A DNA stretch of 64,000 bases from an uncultured Clostridia bacterium (GTDB lineage: Bacteria > Bacillota > Clostridia > Oscillospirales > Oscillospiraceae): positions 124,001 to 188,000 of the forward strand of contig CAMWFH010000001.1 of NCBI GenBank assembly GCA_947173485.1, read 5' to 3'. Of this stretch, positions 42,766 to 51,682 are shown in pieces (position 1 is the stretch's first letter; every line of letters begins with the position of its first letter). The notes under the pieces were generated by a model that worked only from the letters and a program-made list of their open reading frames with translations, ran no database searches and was not told the origin of the DNA. The translations under genes and the position numbers were made by a program.

Positions 42766-43971
42766 TTATGCCCGGAACTTTTTCTTCTGTTTCCACATGA
42801 AGTAGTAGGCGTAGAGCCGGCGGAGGATGTTCCGCTCCCCCGGGTAGCGCAGGGGGTCGTGGACCTTCCCCCGCCGCCACAGGTCTTGGACCTGGGCCTT
42901 CAGCACCGGGTCCTGGATATAGTCCATCAGGACAGACTTGGGCACCACGGTGTAGAGACTATCCGTGTTGTCCGCCACCACGATCTCCTCCGGGAAGTCC
43001 CGGCCCTCGATCAGGTCCTCCACGATCCACTTCACCACGTTGAACCCGCTGCCGGTGACATAGAAGTTGCTGCGGCCTAAGCGGGTGTTGATCTCAAAGA
43101 AGCGGTAGGAGCCGTCCCGACTGTCATATTTGATGTCGAAGTTGGCGAAGCCGGTGTAGCCCACATGCTCCAGGAGCCGCTTGGCGTTGTCCATGGCCTC
43201 CTGGTTGATATCGTTGAGGATCGCCACCGGGTTGCCCACGCCCATGGCCCCGTTGTCCTCCAGCAGCACATGGCCCGAGGAGAAGAACCGGGCCCGCCCG
43301 GTGCGGTCGCAGTAGGCGGTGAGGATGCGCATCTGGTAGTCCGGGCCGGGGATGGTGTCCTGGATCAGGAACTTGTAGTCATAGCCGCTCTGGGTGAGCT
43401 TGTCCAGCATGGCCCGCAGCTCCGCCTCGCTCTGGAAGCGGAACACCTTCTTCTTCCCCTCGAACTTGGCGTAGTGGTACGCGGCGGAGGAGGCGGGCTT
43501 GGCGATGACGGGGTAGTTGAAGTCGAAGTCCAGGGGCTGGGGGACCTTGCAGTCATAGACGAAGGTCTTGGGGTAGGGCACCCCCACCTGGTCGCAGATC
43601 TGGTAGAAGGAGTCCTTCAGCACCAGCCGGTTCAAAAGGTCCTCCTGGATATAGGGGATCACATAGTACGGCTCCAGGGCTGCCCGGTTCTCCACGATCA
43701 TACGGACATACCAGTCCCCGCAGGCCATCAGCAGCAGCTGCCGGCCGGGGAAGCGTCCGGCGATATCGAGCAGGCGCTCCACGAAGTGTTCGCCGCTGTC
43801 CATATCCGGCACGACGATATTGTCGATGATGCTGGAGTGGGAGATCATCATGCTTTTCAGCATACTCACCGCCACGCTCTTGATGCCGTAGGCCTCATGG
43901 AAGCTGCGGGCCAAGCTGTAGGTGGTGATGTCACCGCCCAGGATGATGGGCAGAAGGGTGTCGTTACGCAT
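42766..43971 (-). CDS. ATP-grasp ligase resembling D-aspartate ligase (Asl/AslFm type)
   Basis: This 401-residue protein resembles, from memory, the Enterococcus faecium D-aspartate ligase at several blocks: LPIILGGDITTYSLARSFHE at the N-terminus, LLMACGDWYVRMI, IAKPASSAAYHYAKFEGKKK, QDTIPGPDYQMRIL, and FANFDIKYDSRDG with FFEINTRLGRSNFYVT at the metal-binding end. That enzyme adds D-Asp to the Lys of peptidoglycan precursors. It is paired with asnB and has a good promoter. No aspartate racemase is nearby, so the substrate is unproven. Confidence 0.75.
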   Translation of the reverse strand: MRNDTLLPIILGGDITTYSLARSFHEAYGIKSVAVSMLKSMMISHSSIIDNIVVPDMDSGEHFVERLLDIAGRFPGRQLLLMACGDWYVRMIVENRAALEPYYVIPYIQEDLLNRLVLKDSFYQICDQVGVPYPKTFVYDCKVPQPLDFDFNYPVIAKPASSAAYHYAKFEGKKKVFRFQSEAELRAMLDKLTQSGYDYKFLIQDTIPGPDYQMRILTAYCDRTGRARFFSSGHVLLEDNGAMGVGNPVAILNDINQEAMDNAKRLLEHVGYTGFANFDIKYDSRDGSYRFFEINTRLGRSNFYVTGSGFNVVKWIVEDLIEGRDFPEEIVVADNTDSLYTVVPKSVLMDYIQDPVLKAQVQDLWRRGKVHDPLRYPGERNILRRLYAYYFMWKQKKKFRA

Positions 43972-44042
43972 AGCTGTTCCCTCGTTCCTTCTATATCCGC
44001 GCCGGCCGGCGCGGCTGCCGCCAGGATGGGGCGGCTGCCGGT

Positions 44043-44071
44043 ATTATAGCACAGCTCCCATGGATCGGCAA
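44043..44071 (-). promoter_or_regulatory. Promoter of the ATP-grasp-asnB operon
   Basis: On the minus strand: TTGCCG (44066-44071), a 17-base spacer and TATAAT (44043-44048). It diverges from the gtr promoter. Confidence 0.8.
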
Positions 44072-44107
44072 GAGCGGATATCCCCTGGGACAGCGGCCAA
44101 AAAAGCC

Positions 44108-44136
44108 TTGACGCTCCGCCGGTTTTGTGCTATGGT
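44108..44136 (+). promoter_or_regulatory. Promoter of the gtr cassette
   Basis: TTGACG (44108-44113), a 17-base spacer and TATGGT (44131-44136), with a TGC extended -10. It lies about 55 bases before the first gtr gene. Confidence 0.68.
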
Positions 44137-44189
44137 CTTTTGTACCGGCGCCGGCCGCAAGGAGGCCGGTGCCCCTCAAAGGAGGACAT

Positions 44190-45692
44190 ATGGTCAAGTT
44201 TTCCCGGGAACGGCGCATCCTGGCCTGGACGTTCCTGTTCGGCCTGCTGGCCCATGGCTACTGCTACTTCAACCTGAGCTACTCCCACGACTCCCTGATG
44301 GTCTATCAGGACGACGAGTATATGCAGATCGCCGTAGGCCGCTTCATGCACCTGCCCTATCTCCGCCTGCGGGGCGGCTTTTATACGCCCGCCCTGGTGG
44401 GAGCCCTGTCCCTGCTGTTTTTGGGGCTGGCCATCTGCCTGATGGTCCGCCTGCTGGATATGCGCCGCAGGTCCCTCCTCTGCCTGACCACCGGCATCCT
44501 GACCACCTGCGCCACCGTCACCCTCACCAACGCCACCTATATCCAAGATGTGGACATGTATATGCTCTCCCTCCTGCTGGCGGCGGCGGGGGGCTGGATC
44601 TGCGCCCGCTCCCGCTGGGGCTTCTGGACGGCGGGGATCTTTTTCTGTCTCTCCATGGGCTTCTATCAGGCCTTTTTCCAGGCCGCCGTCTTTCTGGCCA
44701 TGATGTATGTGGTCAAGCTGATCCTGGACGGCGTCCCTCCCCAGGCGGTCCTGCGGGCCGGCCTGCACCAGGTGGGCGGACTGCTGCTGGGGCTGCTCTT
44801 TTACAGCGCCGCCCTCCAGCTGGTCTTTGCCGTCACCGGCATCCCCCTTCTCTCCACCTATGGCCTGGGCAGCGCCGCCCGGTACGAGAGCCTGGGGGAG
44901 CTGCTGGCATATATCCGCCACACCTACGGCTATGTCCTCCACTATTTTCTCCACCCCGCCATCCATTTAAGCGCCCTGGCGGCGGCAGCGGACCTCTTTC
45001 TTCTGGTCCTCTCCCTGCTCCTAGTGGGCTTTCTGGTCTGGCGGCAGCAGATCCGGGGCTGGTCCCTGGCGCTGCTGGCCCTGGTCCTCTGCCTGATGCC
45101 CTTCGGGATGAACGTGGTCTACTTCATCTCCCACGGGGAGGAGCATTACCTGATGATCTTCTCCCTCTTCCTGGCCTACCTCTTCGCCGCCTTCCTGACG
45201 GAGCGCTTTCTGCGGGAGACCGCGCCGGCGGTCCTCCACAGGTGGGTCCGGCGGGCCGTCTGCTGCGCTCTGGGGATCGTCCTCTTTGGCAGCGTGGTCT
45301 ACGCCGGCCAGGTCTACCTGAAGAAGGACCTGGAGTACCAGACCACCGTCTTTACCCTGACCCGGGTGGCAGACCGGCTGGAGCAGCTGGAGGGCTACCA
45401 GCCGGGGGAGACGCCGGTGGCCCTTCTGGGCACCCTGGAGGACTCCCCCCTGCTCCTCCGCCGCCCCGGCCAGGAGGCGCTCTTCTCCGACACGGGGCTC
45501 TGGAACGAGCTTTCCGTCACCTACTATGAGACCTATGCCGCTTTCTTCCACCGCGTCCTGGGCTACTCGATCCACATCCTCAGCCAGGAGCAGTCGGATG
45601 CCTGGCGCGAACGGGCGGAGGACCTGCCCGTTTTCCCCGCCCCCGGCTCCTGCGCGATGCTCGATGGAACGGCGGTGGTCAAGCTGTCCTGA
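44190..45692 (+). CDS. GtrII-type polytopic glucosyltransferase
   Basis: This 500-residue protein has ten or more hydrophobic helices. The first periplasmic loop has SHDSLMVYQDDEYMQ followed by VGRFMHLP, the acidic motif of GtrII-type (PF14264) transferases that move a sugar from undecaprenyl phosphate to a surface polymer. The ATG follows an ideal AAAGGAGGA SD. GtrB- and GtrA-type genes follow directly, completing a three-gene glycosylation cassette. The acceptor is unknown; wall polysaccharide, teichoic acid or S-layer are candidates. Confidence 0.8.
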   Translation: MVKFSRERRILAWTFLFGLLAHGYCYFNLSYSHDSLMVYQDDEYMQIAVGRFMHLPYLRLRGGFYTPALVGALSLLFLGLAICLMVRLLDMRRRSLLCLTTGILTTCATVTLTNATYIQDVDMYMLSLLLAAAGGWICARSRWGFWTAGIFFCLSMGFYQAFFQAAVFLAMMYVVKLILDGVPPQAVLRAGLHQVGGLLLGLLFYSAALQLVFAVTGIPLLSTYGLGSAARYESLGELLAYIRHTYGYVLHYFLHPAIHLSALAAAADLFLLVLSLLLVGFLVWRQQIRGWSLALLALVLCLMPFGMNVVYFISHGEEHYLMIFSLFLAYLFAAFLTERFLRETAPAVLHRWVRRAVCCALGIVLFGSVVYAGQVYLKKDLEYQTTVFTLTRVADRLEQLEGYQPGETPVALLGTLEDSPLLLRRPGQEALFSDTGLWNELSVTYYETYAAFFHRVLGYSIHILSQEQSDAWRERAEDLPVFPAPGSCAMLDGTAVVKLS

Positions 45693-45715
45693 CCGGCAGA
45701 GAGGAGGGCCGCTCT

Positions 45716-46657
45716 ATGGTGTCTATCATCGTCCCCTGCTACAACGAGCAGGAGGCGCTGCCCCTGTTCTACCGGGAGGTGTCCGCCGTCCTGGGGGCCC
45801 TGCCCGGCGGCTATGAGCTGCTGTTCGTCAACGACGGCTCCTCCGACGGCACCTTGGACCTTCTCCGGCGGCTGGCCCAGGAGGACGAACACGTCCTCTA
45901 CCTCTCCTTCTCCCGGAACTTCGGGAAGGAGTCGGCTATGTACGCCGGCTTCTGCAACGCCCGCGGGGACTATGTGGCGGTGATGGACGCCGACCTCCAG
46001 CATCCCCCCGCCCTGCTGCCCCAAATGCTGGCACTGCTGGAGAGCGGGGCCTACGACAGCGTAGCGGCCCGCCGGACAGACCGGAAGGGGGAGGCGCCGG
46101 TCCGCAGCTGGGCCTCCCGGCGGTTCTATCAGCTCATCGATACGATCTCCGAGGTGGACCTGGCGGACGGTGTCACCGACTTCCGGCTGATGAAGCGGTG
46201 TATGGTGGACGCCATCGTGGCGATGGACGAGCGCGACCGCTTCTCCAAGGGCATCTTCGGGTGGGCCGGGTTCCGTACCGGCTTTTTGCCCTATGAGAAC
46301 GTGGAGCGGGTGGCGGGGACCACCAAATGGAGCTTCTGGAAGCTGTGCCGGTACGCCATCGACGGCATCGTCAACTTCTCCCAGGCCCCCCTGCTCTTAG
46401 CCTCCTGGTCCGGCCTCCTGCTGCTCTTCGCCGCCCTGGTAACGATCGTCTTCCTCCTTGTGCGCAAGCTGCTCTTCGGGGGCCCTGTGACCGGGTGGAC
46501 CGCCCTGGTCTGCGCCGTCATTTTCGTAGGCGGCCTCCAGCTGCTCTGCCTGGGGATCATGGGGCAGTATATCGCCAAGATCTGCCGGGAGACCAAGGGC
46601 CGGCCCCACTATATCCTGTCGGAGACCAATATAGACGGCGCCGAGCCGGTGAAATGA
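45716..46657 (+). CDS. GtrB-type polyprenyl-phosphate glycosyltransferase (GT2)
   Basis: This 313-residue protein has a cytosolic GT2 domain: VSIIVPCYNEQEALP, FVNDGSSDGT and MDADLQHPP (metal-binding DAD). Two C-terminal membrane helices follow (about 233-255 and 265-290). It loads a sugar from UDP-sugar onto undecaprenyl phosphate. It ends in ATGA overlapping gtrA. Confidence 0.92.
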   Translation: MVSIIVPCYNEQEALPLFYREVSAVLGALPGGYELLFVNDGSSDGTLDLLRRLAQEDEHVLYLSFSRNFGKESAMYAGFCNARGDYVAVMDADLQHPPALLPQMLALLESGAYDSVAARRTDRKGEAPVRSWASRRFYQLIDTISEVDLADGVTDFRLMKRCMVDAIVAMDERDRFSKGIFGWAGFRTGFLPYENVERVAGTTKWSFWKLCRYAIDGIVNFSQAPLLLASWSGLLLLFAALVTIVFLLVRKLLFGGPVTGWTALVCAVIFVGGLQLLCLGIMGQYIAKICRETKGRPHYILSETNIDGAEPVK

Positions 46658-47073
46658 GCGGATGCGCTATGGAACGACTTTTTTCCCGCTATCGGGAGCC
46701 GATCGCCTATCTCTTCTGGGGCGGCATGACCACCCTGGTCAATTTCGCCGTCTACTTCCTCTGCACCGGTCCCCTCCAGATCCACTACCTGGCCGGCAAC
46801 GTGCTGGCCTGGGCGGCGGCGGTGGCCTTCGCCTTCGTGGTGAACAAGCTGTGGGTGTTCCGGTCCAAGAGCTGGGCGCGGGGCCGGGTGTTCCGGGAGC
46901 TGGGGCAGTTCGTCTCCGCCCGGCTGCTGTCCGGGGCCATGGAGACCGGCATTCTGTGGCTGTTCGTGGACCTGCTCCGCTTCGACGACGGCCCGGTGAA
47001 GATCGCCGCCAGCGTGCTGGTGGTCCTCTTCAACTATATCATCAGTAAATGGATCATTTTTAAGAGAGCATAG
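46654..47073 (+). CDS. GtrA-family membrane protein (lipid-linked sugar flippase candidate)
   Basis: This 139-residue protein has four membrane helices and the GtrA pattern: LFWGGMTTLVNFAVYFLC and FAFVVNKLWVFRSKSWARG. GtrA members are thought to flip undecaprenyl-phospho-sugar across the membrane. It is coupled to gtrB by a four-base overlap. A later ATG (MERLF) is also possible. Confidence 0.88.
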   Translation: MSGCAMERLFSRYREPIAYLFWGGMTTLVNFAVYFLCTGPLQIHYLAGNVLAWAAAVAFAFVVNKLWVFRSKSWARGRVFRELGQFVSARLLSGAMETGILWLFVDLLRFDDGPVKIAASVLVVLFNYIISKWIIFKRA

Positions 47074-47083
47074 AGGGATAACT

Positions 47084-48916
47084 GTGGATAAACGATTAGA
47101 GCGCATCCTGCCCAGGGTGCAAAAACCCGCCAGGTATGTGGGCGGGGAATACGGTGCGGTGGTGAAGGACCCGGCAGGGGTGGACCTGCGCTTCGCCCTC
47201 TGCTTCCCGGACACCTATGAGATCGGTATGTCCAATCTGGGACTGCGCATCCTCTACGGCGTCCTCAACGGTATGGAGGGCGTCTGGTGTGAGCGCGCCT
47301 TCGCCCCCTGGGGGGACATGGAGGCGGCCATGCGGGAGGCCGGCCTGCCTCTCTACGGCCTGGAGAGCGGCGACAGTCTCCGGGACTTCGACATCATCGG
47401 CTTCTCCATCGGCTATGAGATGGCCTATATCGCCATGCTCGATATGCTGGACCTGGCGGGCCTGCCCCTCCGGTCGGCGGACCGGGACGGGTCCATGCCC
47501 CTGGTGGTGGCCGGCGGGACCGCCATGTACAACGCCGAGCCGGTGGCGGACTTCGTAGACCTCGTGCTCTTAGGCGAGGGGGAGGACGAGCTGCCCGCCC
47601 TGGTGTCCCTCTATCGAAGGGCCCGGCAGGCCGGGTGGGACCGGCGCGCCCTCCTGCGGGAGGCAGCCAAACTCCCCGGCTTCTATGTGCCCAGCCTCTA
47701 CCAGATCGACTACCATGAGGACGGCACCATCGCCGCCATCACCCCTCTGGAGGGGGCCCCGGCCACGGTGACCAAGCAGCTCGTGGCGGATATGGACCGC
47801 TCCTACTTTCCCGTCCACACCATCGTCCCCTCCACGGAGGTGGTCCACGACCGGGTGACCCTGGAGGTGTTCCGGGGGTGCATCCGGGGGTGCCGGTTCT
47901 GTCAGGCGGGGTTTGTCTACCGGCCGGTCCGGTGCCGCAGCAAGGATCTGCTGGTCCAGTACGGCCAGGAGGCCTGCCGGGCCAGCGGCTACCAGGAGAT
48001 GACCCTCAGCTCCCTCTCCACCAGCGACTACAGGGACCTGACCGGCCTCTGTGACGGGCTGGAGCCCTTTTGCAGGGAACAACATGTGAACCTGTCCCTG
48101 CCCTCCCTCCGGGCGGACACCTTTTCCATGGAGCTGATGCAGCGGCTCCAGCGGGGCCGGAAGGCGGGGCTGACCTTCGCCCCCGAGGCCGGCACCCAGC
48201 GGCTGCGGGACGCCATCAATAAGAATTTGACGGAGGAGGACCTCCAGCAGAGTTTGCGGACCGCCTTCTCCGGCGGGTGGAACAGCGTGAAGCTCTACTT
48301 CATGCTGGGCCTGCCCACGGAGACCGACGAGGACATTTTGGGCATCGCCCGGATGGCCGACCATGTGGTCCGGTGCTGGCGGGAGAACGCATCCAATAAG
48401 AACCGGGGCCTGCGGGTCACCGTGTCCACCTCCTGGTTCGTGCCCAAGCCCTTCACCCCCTTCCAGTGGGAGGCCCAGATCCCCCTGGAGGAGTACGAGC
48501 GGCGGGTGAAGCTCCTGCGGGAGGCCATCACCGCCCGGGCCGTCACCTACAACTGGCACGATGGTGACACCAGCTTCCTGGAGGCCGTCCTGGCCAGGGG
48601 GGACCGGCGCTTAGGCCGGGTCCTGGAGGAGGCCTTCCGCCGGGGAGCCAAGCTGGACGCCTGGCAGGAGTATTTCGACCTCTCCCGCTGGCTGGACGCC
48701 TTCGCCGCCTGCGGTCTGGATCCGGCCTTCTATGCCGGCCGTGTCCGGCAGCGGGGGGAGATCTTCCCCTGGTCTATGATCGCCTGCGGCGTTCGGGAGG
48801 ACTACCTCTGGCGGGAGCGGGAGCGGGCCTATCAGTCCGTCCCCACGCCGGACTGCCGCACGGCCTGCGGCGGCTGCGGAGCCAATTCTCTGGTAGGAGG
48901 GACCTGCCATGTCTAA
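47084..48916 (+). CDS. B12-binding-type radical SAM protein, TIGR03960 family
   Basis: This 610-residue protein has an N-terminal B12-binding-like region (residues ~30-170, with FDIIGFSIGYEMAYI) and a radical-SAM barrel whose cluster motif is CIRGCRFCQAG (Cx3Cx2C). The C-terminus has a Cys-rich tail (CRTACGGCGANS). The start is GTG. The family always travels with the TIGR03936 partner, which here overlaps its end by eight bases. The substrate is unknown; in clostridia the pair often sits next to rng and rplU. Confidence 0.92.
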   Translation: MDKRLERILPRVQKPARYVGGEYGAVVKDPAGVDLRFALCFPDTYEIGMSNLGLRILYGVLNGMEGVWCERAFAPWGDMEAAMREAGLPLYGLESGDSLRDFDIIGFSIGYEMAYIAMLDMLDLAGLPLRSADRDGSMPLVVAGGTAMYNAEPVADFVDLVLLGEGEDELPALVSLYRRARQAGWDRRALLREAAKLPGFYVPSLYQIDYHEDGTIAAITPLEGAPATVTKQLVADMDRSYFPVHTIVPSTEVVHDRVTLEVFRGCIRGCRFCQAGFVYRPVRCRSKDLLVQYGQEACRASGYQEMTLSSLSTSDYRDLTGLCDGLEPFCREQHVNLSLPSLRADTFSMELMQRLQRGRKAGLTFAPEAGTQRLRDAINKNLTEEDLQQSLRTAFSGGWNSVKLYFMLGLPTETDEDILGIARMADHVVRCWRENASNKNRGLRVTVSTSWFVPKPFTPFQWEAQIPLEEYERRVKLLREAITARAVTYNWHDGDTSFLEAVLARGDRRLGRVLEEAFRRGAKLDAWQEYFDLSRWLDAFAACGLDPAFYAGRVRQRGEIFPWSMIACGVREDYLWRERERAYQSVPTPDCRTACGGCGANSLVGGTCHV

Positions 48917-49574
48917 GCTGCGTCTGTGTTTCGTAAAGGAGGGGCCGGCGGTCTACCTCTCCCATCTGGACCTGCTGCGGACCTTCCAGCGGGTCTTTCT
49001 CCGGGCCGGGATCGCCCTGCGCCACTCCCAGGGCTTCCATCCCCACCCCCTGCTGACCCTGGCCCTGCCCCTGCCTCTGGGACAGGCCAGCAGCTGCGAG
49101 GTCCTGGACTTTGAGACCAATTCCGAGGAGGACGCCGCCGCTCTGCCGGAGCGGCTGAGCGCCGTCATGCCCGCCGGCATCCGGGCGGTGGACTGCTGGA
49201 TGCCGGAAAAGCCCCTGCGGGAGCTGGCGCTGCTCCAGGCGGAGGTCACCTTCTGCTACGACCAGGGCACGCCCCCCGCCTGCTGGCAGGGGCTGGAAGC
49301 GCTCTGGGGGCGGGAGAGCCTTATCATCCAGAAGCGGACCAAGCGGAAGGCCCTGGCCGATGTAGACCTGCGGCCTATGCTGCGGGAGGCGGTCCCGGTC
49401 CGGGAGGCCGGGGAGGAGCTGACCTTCCGGGTCACCGTCCAGGCCCAGGAGCCGGGGCTCAATCCGGCCCTGCTGGCGGAGGCCGTGCGGCTCTACGCCC
49501 CCGCTTTGGCGCCGGACTTCGTCCGGGTCCGGCGGCTGGCCCTCCTGGATAAAACGGGCAAGGCGTTTCGGTGA
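48909..49574 (+). CDS. TIGR03936 radical-SAM-associated protein (DUF2344)
   Basis: This 221-residue partner of TIGR03960 has the N-terminus LRLCFVKEGPAVYLSHLDLL and RAGIALRHSQGFHPHPLLTL, characteristic of the family. It overlaps the previous gene by eight bases. Its role is unknown; functional pairing with the radical SAM protein is inferred from their constant linkage. Confidence 0.92.
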   Translation: MSKLRLCFVKEGPAVYLSHLDLLRTFQRVFLRAGIALRHSQGFHPHPLLTLALPLPLGQASSCEVLDFETNSEEDAAALPERLSAVMPAGIRAVDCWMPEKPLRELALLQAEVTFCYDQGTPPACWQGLEALWGRESLIIQKRTKRKALADVDLRPMLREAVPVREAGEELTFRVTVQAQEPGLNPALLAEAVRLYAPALAPDFVRVRRLALLDKTGKAFR

Positions 49575-49605
49575 ACGTCCTGTGGATCATCCCTCCAAAA
49601 CAGCT

Positions 49606-49645
49606 GTGGGCTGTCCGCTTTTTCGCGGACAGCCCACGTTTTTTT
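49606..49645 (+). terminator. Terminator after TIGR03936 gene
   Basis: A 13-base stem, GTGGGCTGTCCGC/GCGGACAGCCCAC, is followed by GTTTTTTT. The last bases touch the stop codon of the convergent DUF4317 gene. Confidence 0.92.
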
Positions 49646-50798
49646 ACTGTTTCAGCGGCCCGTCCTGGGCGTCCAGGCCCACGGGGAAGCCGTTGATCTC
49701 CACCTCCGCCCCGGCGGGGATCAGGAGATACTTCTTCCCATCGATGATCCTGGCCTCCACCAGGGCGCTGAAGGCCGGGTCCATGGTGAGGGTCATCTGG
49801 GCCGTCTTGACCTCGAAGCGCTTGGTGTCCACCAGATTGGCCGGGGCCAGCACGGCCCCCTCCCCGAACCGCTGGCCGCAGCTCTCCTTGAAGGCCGCCG
49901 TCCGCTCCTCGCTGACGCCGCACTCCGCCAGCAGCGCAGCGGCCTCCCCTACGGTCATGGCCGGCGGCTCCGTGTCGCCGCTCTCCTTATGTTCCTCCAG
50001 CCGCTCCCGGATCCGCTCGTGGACGAACTGCACCACCTCCATGCTGCACCCCTCCTCCAGGGACTCCGCCAGCGCCGCCTGGAAGGCCTCCCGCTGCTCC
50101 GTGGCGGACATGGGGGGCTCCGTGTGGAACACGGCGTCGATGAAGTCCTGGTGGAGCTGGTCCGGCTTGCGGGTGTAGAACAGGGCGCTGTAGAGGTCGG
50201 CGGCCCGGTCGTTGAAGGCCGGGAACAGGAACCCCAGCTCCGGCGGCGACACCACCTGCTTGCCCAGGCAGCTGTGGAACTCGTTCTCGCCGGGGCAGAA
50301 CTCCAGCGCCAGCTTCCCGTCCTTCACCGGACAGACGCAACAGAGGATATAGGAGAACACCGTGTCCCCGGTCTCGGCGTCCAGCTCGTCCCCCCGGCGG
50401 GCGGGCACGTCGTAGGCGTCGTGGGCCAGCAGGATGAGATAGCCGCTGCCGTCTAAGTCCAGGGACTGGATGACCTTCTGGTAGAACTGCTCCCGGACCG
50501 CCCCGTCCTGGAGGGCCGTGTCCCGGAGGGCGGAGAGGAGGCGGTGTTCCTCGCTGTCCACGACCTGCTCCGTGGAGAACACGATGTCGATCAGGTTCCG
50601 CCCCAGGGAGCCGGAGAGGGCCTTTTTCAGCAGCCCTAGGAACATCTCCCCCTCCTCCTGGCTCAGCATGGAGACCGGTTCGTCCAGGTAGGCGATGATG
50701 GACCCGGCGGTGCCCACATAGCAGCCGTAGAGATGGCTGACCGCGCTCCGCTCCGGGCGGAAGCGGCGGCGCAGCTCGCTGACTTCTTTTTGATTCAT
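49644..50798 (-). CDS. DUF4317 family protein
   Basis: This 384-residue protein starts NQKEVSELRRRFRPERSAVS, the pattern of DUF4317 members common in clostridia. The middle has YILCCVCPVKDGKLAL and PELGFLFPAFNDRAADLYSA. No catalytic motif is evident. The ATG follows GAGGTAC; a longer upstream frame overlaps the promoter and is unlikely. The promoter is at 50848-50876. The function is unknown. Confidence 0.85.
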   Translation of the reverse strand: MNQKEVSELRRRFRPERSAVSHLYGCYVGTAGSIIAYLDEPVSMLSQEEGEMFLGLLKKALSGSLGRNLIDIVFSTEQVVDSEEHRLLSALRDTALQDGAVREQFYQKVIQSLDLDGSGYLILLAHDAYDVPARRGDELDAETGDTVFSYILCCVCPVKDGKLALEFCPGENEFHSCLGKQVVSPPELGFLFPAFNDRAADLYSALFYTRKPDQLHQDFIDAVFHTEPPMSATEQREAFQAALAESLEEGCSMEVVQFVHERIRERLEEHKESGDTEPPAMTVGEAAALLAECGVSEERTAAFKESCGQRFGEGAVLAPANLVDTKRFEVKTAQMTLTMDPAFSALVEARIIDGKKYLLIPAGAEVEINGFPVGLDAQDGPLKQ

Positions 50799-50847
50799 AT
50801 GTACCTCACTACTCGATAAAAAATGCTGGTTCGATCCCAACGCCCCT

Positions 50848-50876
50848 ATTATACCCGAACAGCCGCTCCGGCGCAA
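50848..50876 (-). promoter_or_regulatory. Promoter of the DUF4317 gene
   Basis: On the minus strand: TTGCGC (50871-50876), a 17-base spacer and TATAAT (50848-50853). The start codon is about 45 bases downstream. Confidence 0.78.
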
Positions 50877-50910
50877 TGCCTATTTTACGTTCCCCCTGCC
50901 GGTCAAATAT

Positions 50911-50918
50911 GGTATAAC
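50911..50918 (+). promoter_or_regulatory. Extended -10 promoter of the serine recombinase
   Basis: TGG-TATAAC lies about 30 bases before the start codon. The -35 region (TTCCCC) is poor, so the recombinase may be weakly expressed. Confidence 0.5.
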
Positions 50919-50947
50919 GGCTATATCCAAGAAAAGGAGGCTGCGGC

Positions 50948-51547
50948 ATGGAGGGCAGGACATATGGGTATGTGCGGGTGTCCACCCAGGAACAGAACGA
51001 GGCGCGCCAGCTTGCCGCCATGCGGGCGTTCGGCGTGGCGGAGGAGGACCTGGTGGTGGAGAAGCATTCGGGGAAGGACTTCCGCCGGCCCCTGTATCAG
51101 CGGCTGGTGGCGGGCCTCCGGGCGGGGGACGTGCTGGTGATCAAGAGCATCGACCGCCTGGGGCGGAACTACACGGAGATCTTGGAGCAGTGGAGCGCCA
51201 TCACCAAGGGGCGGGAGGCGGCGATCGTGGTGCTGGATATGCCCCTTTTGGACACCCGCCAGGGCCGGGACCTGACCGGGACGCTGATCGCGGACATCGT
51301 CCTCCAGCTGCTCAGCTATGTGGCCCAGACCGAGCGGGAGAACCTGCGGGCCCGGCAGGCCGAGGGCATCGCCGCCGCCAAGGCCCGGGGCGTCCGGTTC
51401 GGACGGCGGCGGCTGGAGCTGCCGGAGGGGTTCGAGGAGATGGCCGCCCTGTGGCGGCAGGGGAAGATCTCCGCCCGGACGGCCGCCGGGGAGCTGGGGA
51501 TGTCCCACGACACCTTTTTGCGCCGGGCCAAAGAGCACGGGACATAA
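50948..51547 (+). CDS. Small serine recombinase (resolvase/invertase family)
   Basis: This 199-residue recombinase has its catalytic Ser12 in GYVRVSTQEQ, active-site Arg70 and Arg73 in SIDRLGRN, a long E-helix (ERENLRARQAEGIAAAKARG), and a C-terminal helix-turn-helix (about 155-195, KISARTAAGELGMSHDTFLR). All key residues are present, so it should be active. The size fits Hin/Gin-type invertases and Tn3-type resolvases. It is followed by a strong terminator and then by two near-palindromic sites. A truncated paralog lies downstream at 51795-52181. Confidence 0.95.
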   Translation: MEGRTYGYVRVSTQEQNEARQLAAMRAFGVAEEDLVVEKHSGKDFRRPLYQRLVAGLRAGDVLVIKSIDRLGRNYTEILEQWSAITKGREAAIVVLDMPLLDTRQGRDLTGTLIADIVLQLLSYVAQTERENLRARQAEGIAAAKARGVRFGRRRLELPEGFEEMAALWRQGKISARTAAGELGMSHDTFLRRAKEHGT

Positions 51548-51548
51548 G

Positions 51549-51593
51549 AGCGCGCCTGCCTGTCCAGGAGAGGGACGGGCAGGCGCGCTTTTT
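51549..51593 (+). terminator. Strong terminator after the recombinase
   Basis: A 17-base stem begins AGCGCGCCTGCC, pairs with GGCAGGCGCGCT, has one G-T wobble and is followed by TTTTTG. It should isolate the downstream genes from the recombinase promoter. Confidence 0.9.
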
Positions 51594-51621
51594 GCGTCAA
51601 AAGGGCCTCCAAGACTGCGGC

Positions 51622-51663
51622 GGACCGGCGGCGCATAAGGTATACCTTTTGCGTCGGCGGTCC
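51622..51663. repeat. Left near-palindrome (candidate recombination site L)
   Basis: The 22-bp core (51632-51653) has the form CGCA-N14-TGCG around AAGGTATACCTT, with one mismatched pair. Symmetry extends to 42 bp (GGACCG...CGGTCC) with three mismatched pairs in all. The centre is GTATAC with a TA midpoint. It matches the right site at 18 of 22 positions. TTTTGCGTC also occurs alone at the end of the recombinase terminator. Confidence 0.75.
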
Positions 51664-51682
51664 GTCATCGCTTTCAATGACC

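Noticed and set aside
51316..51636. Minus-strand gene driven by the sigma-28 promoter in its present orientation
   Set aside because: The frame is antisense to the recombinase, lacks an SD and matches nothing; an antisense RNA is more likely than a protein.
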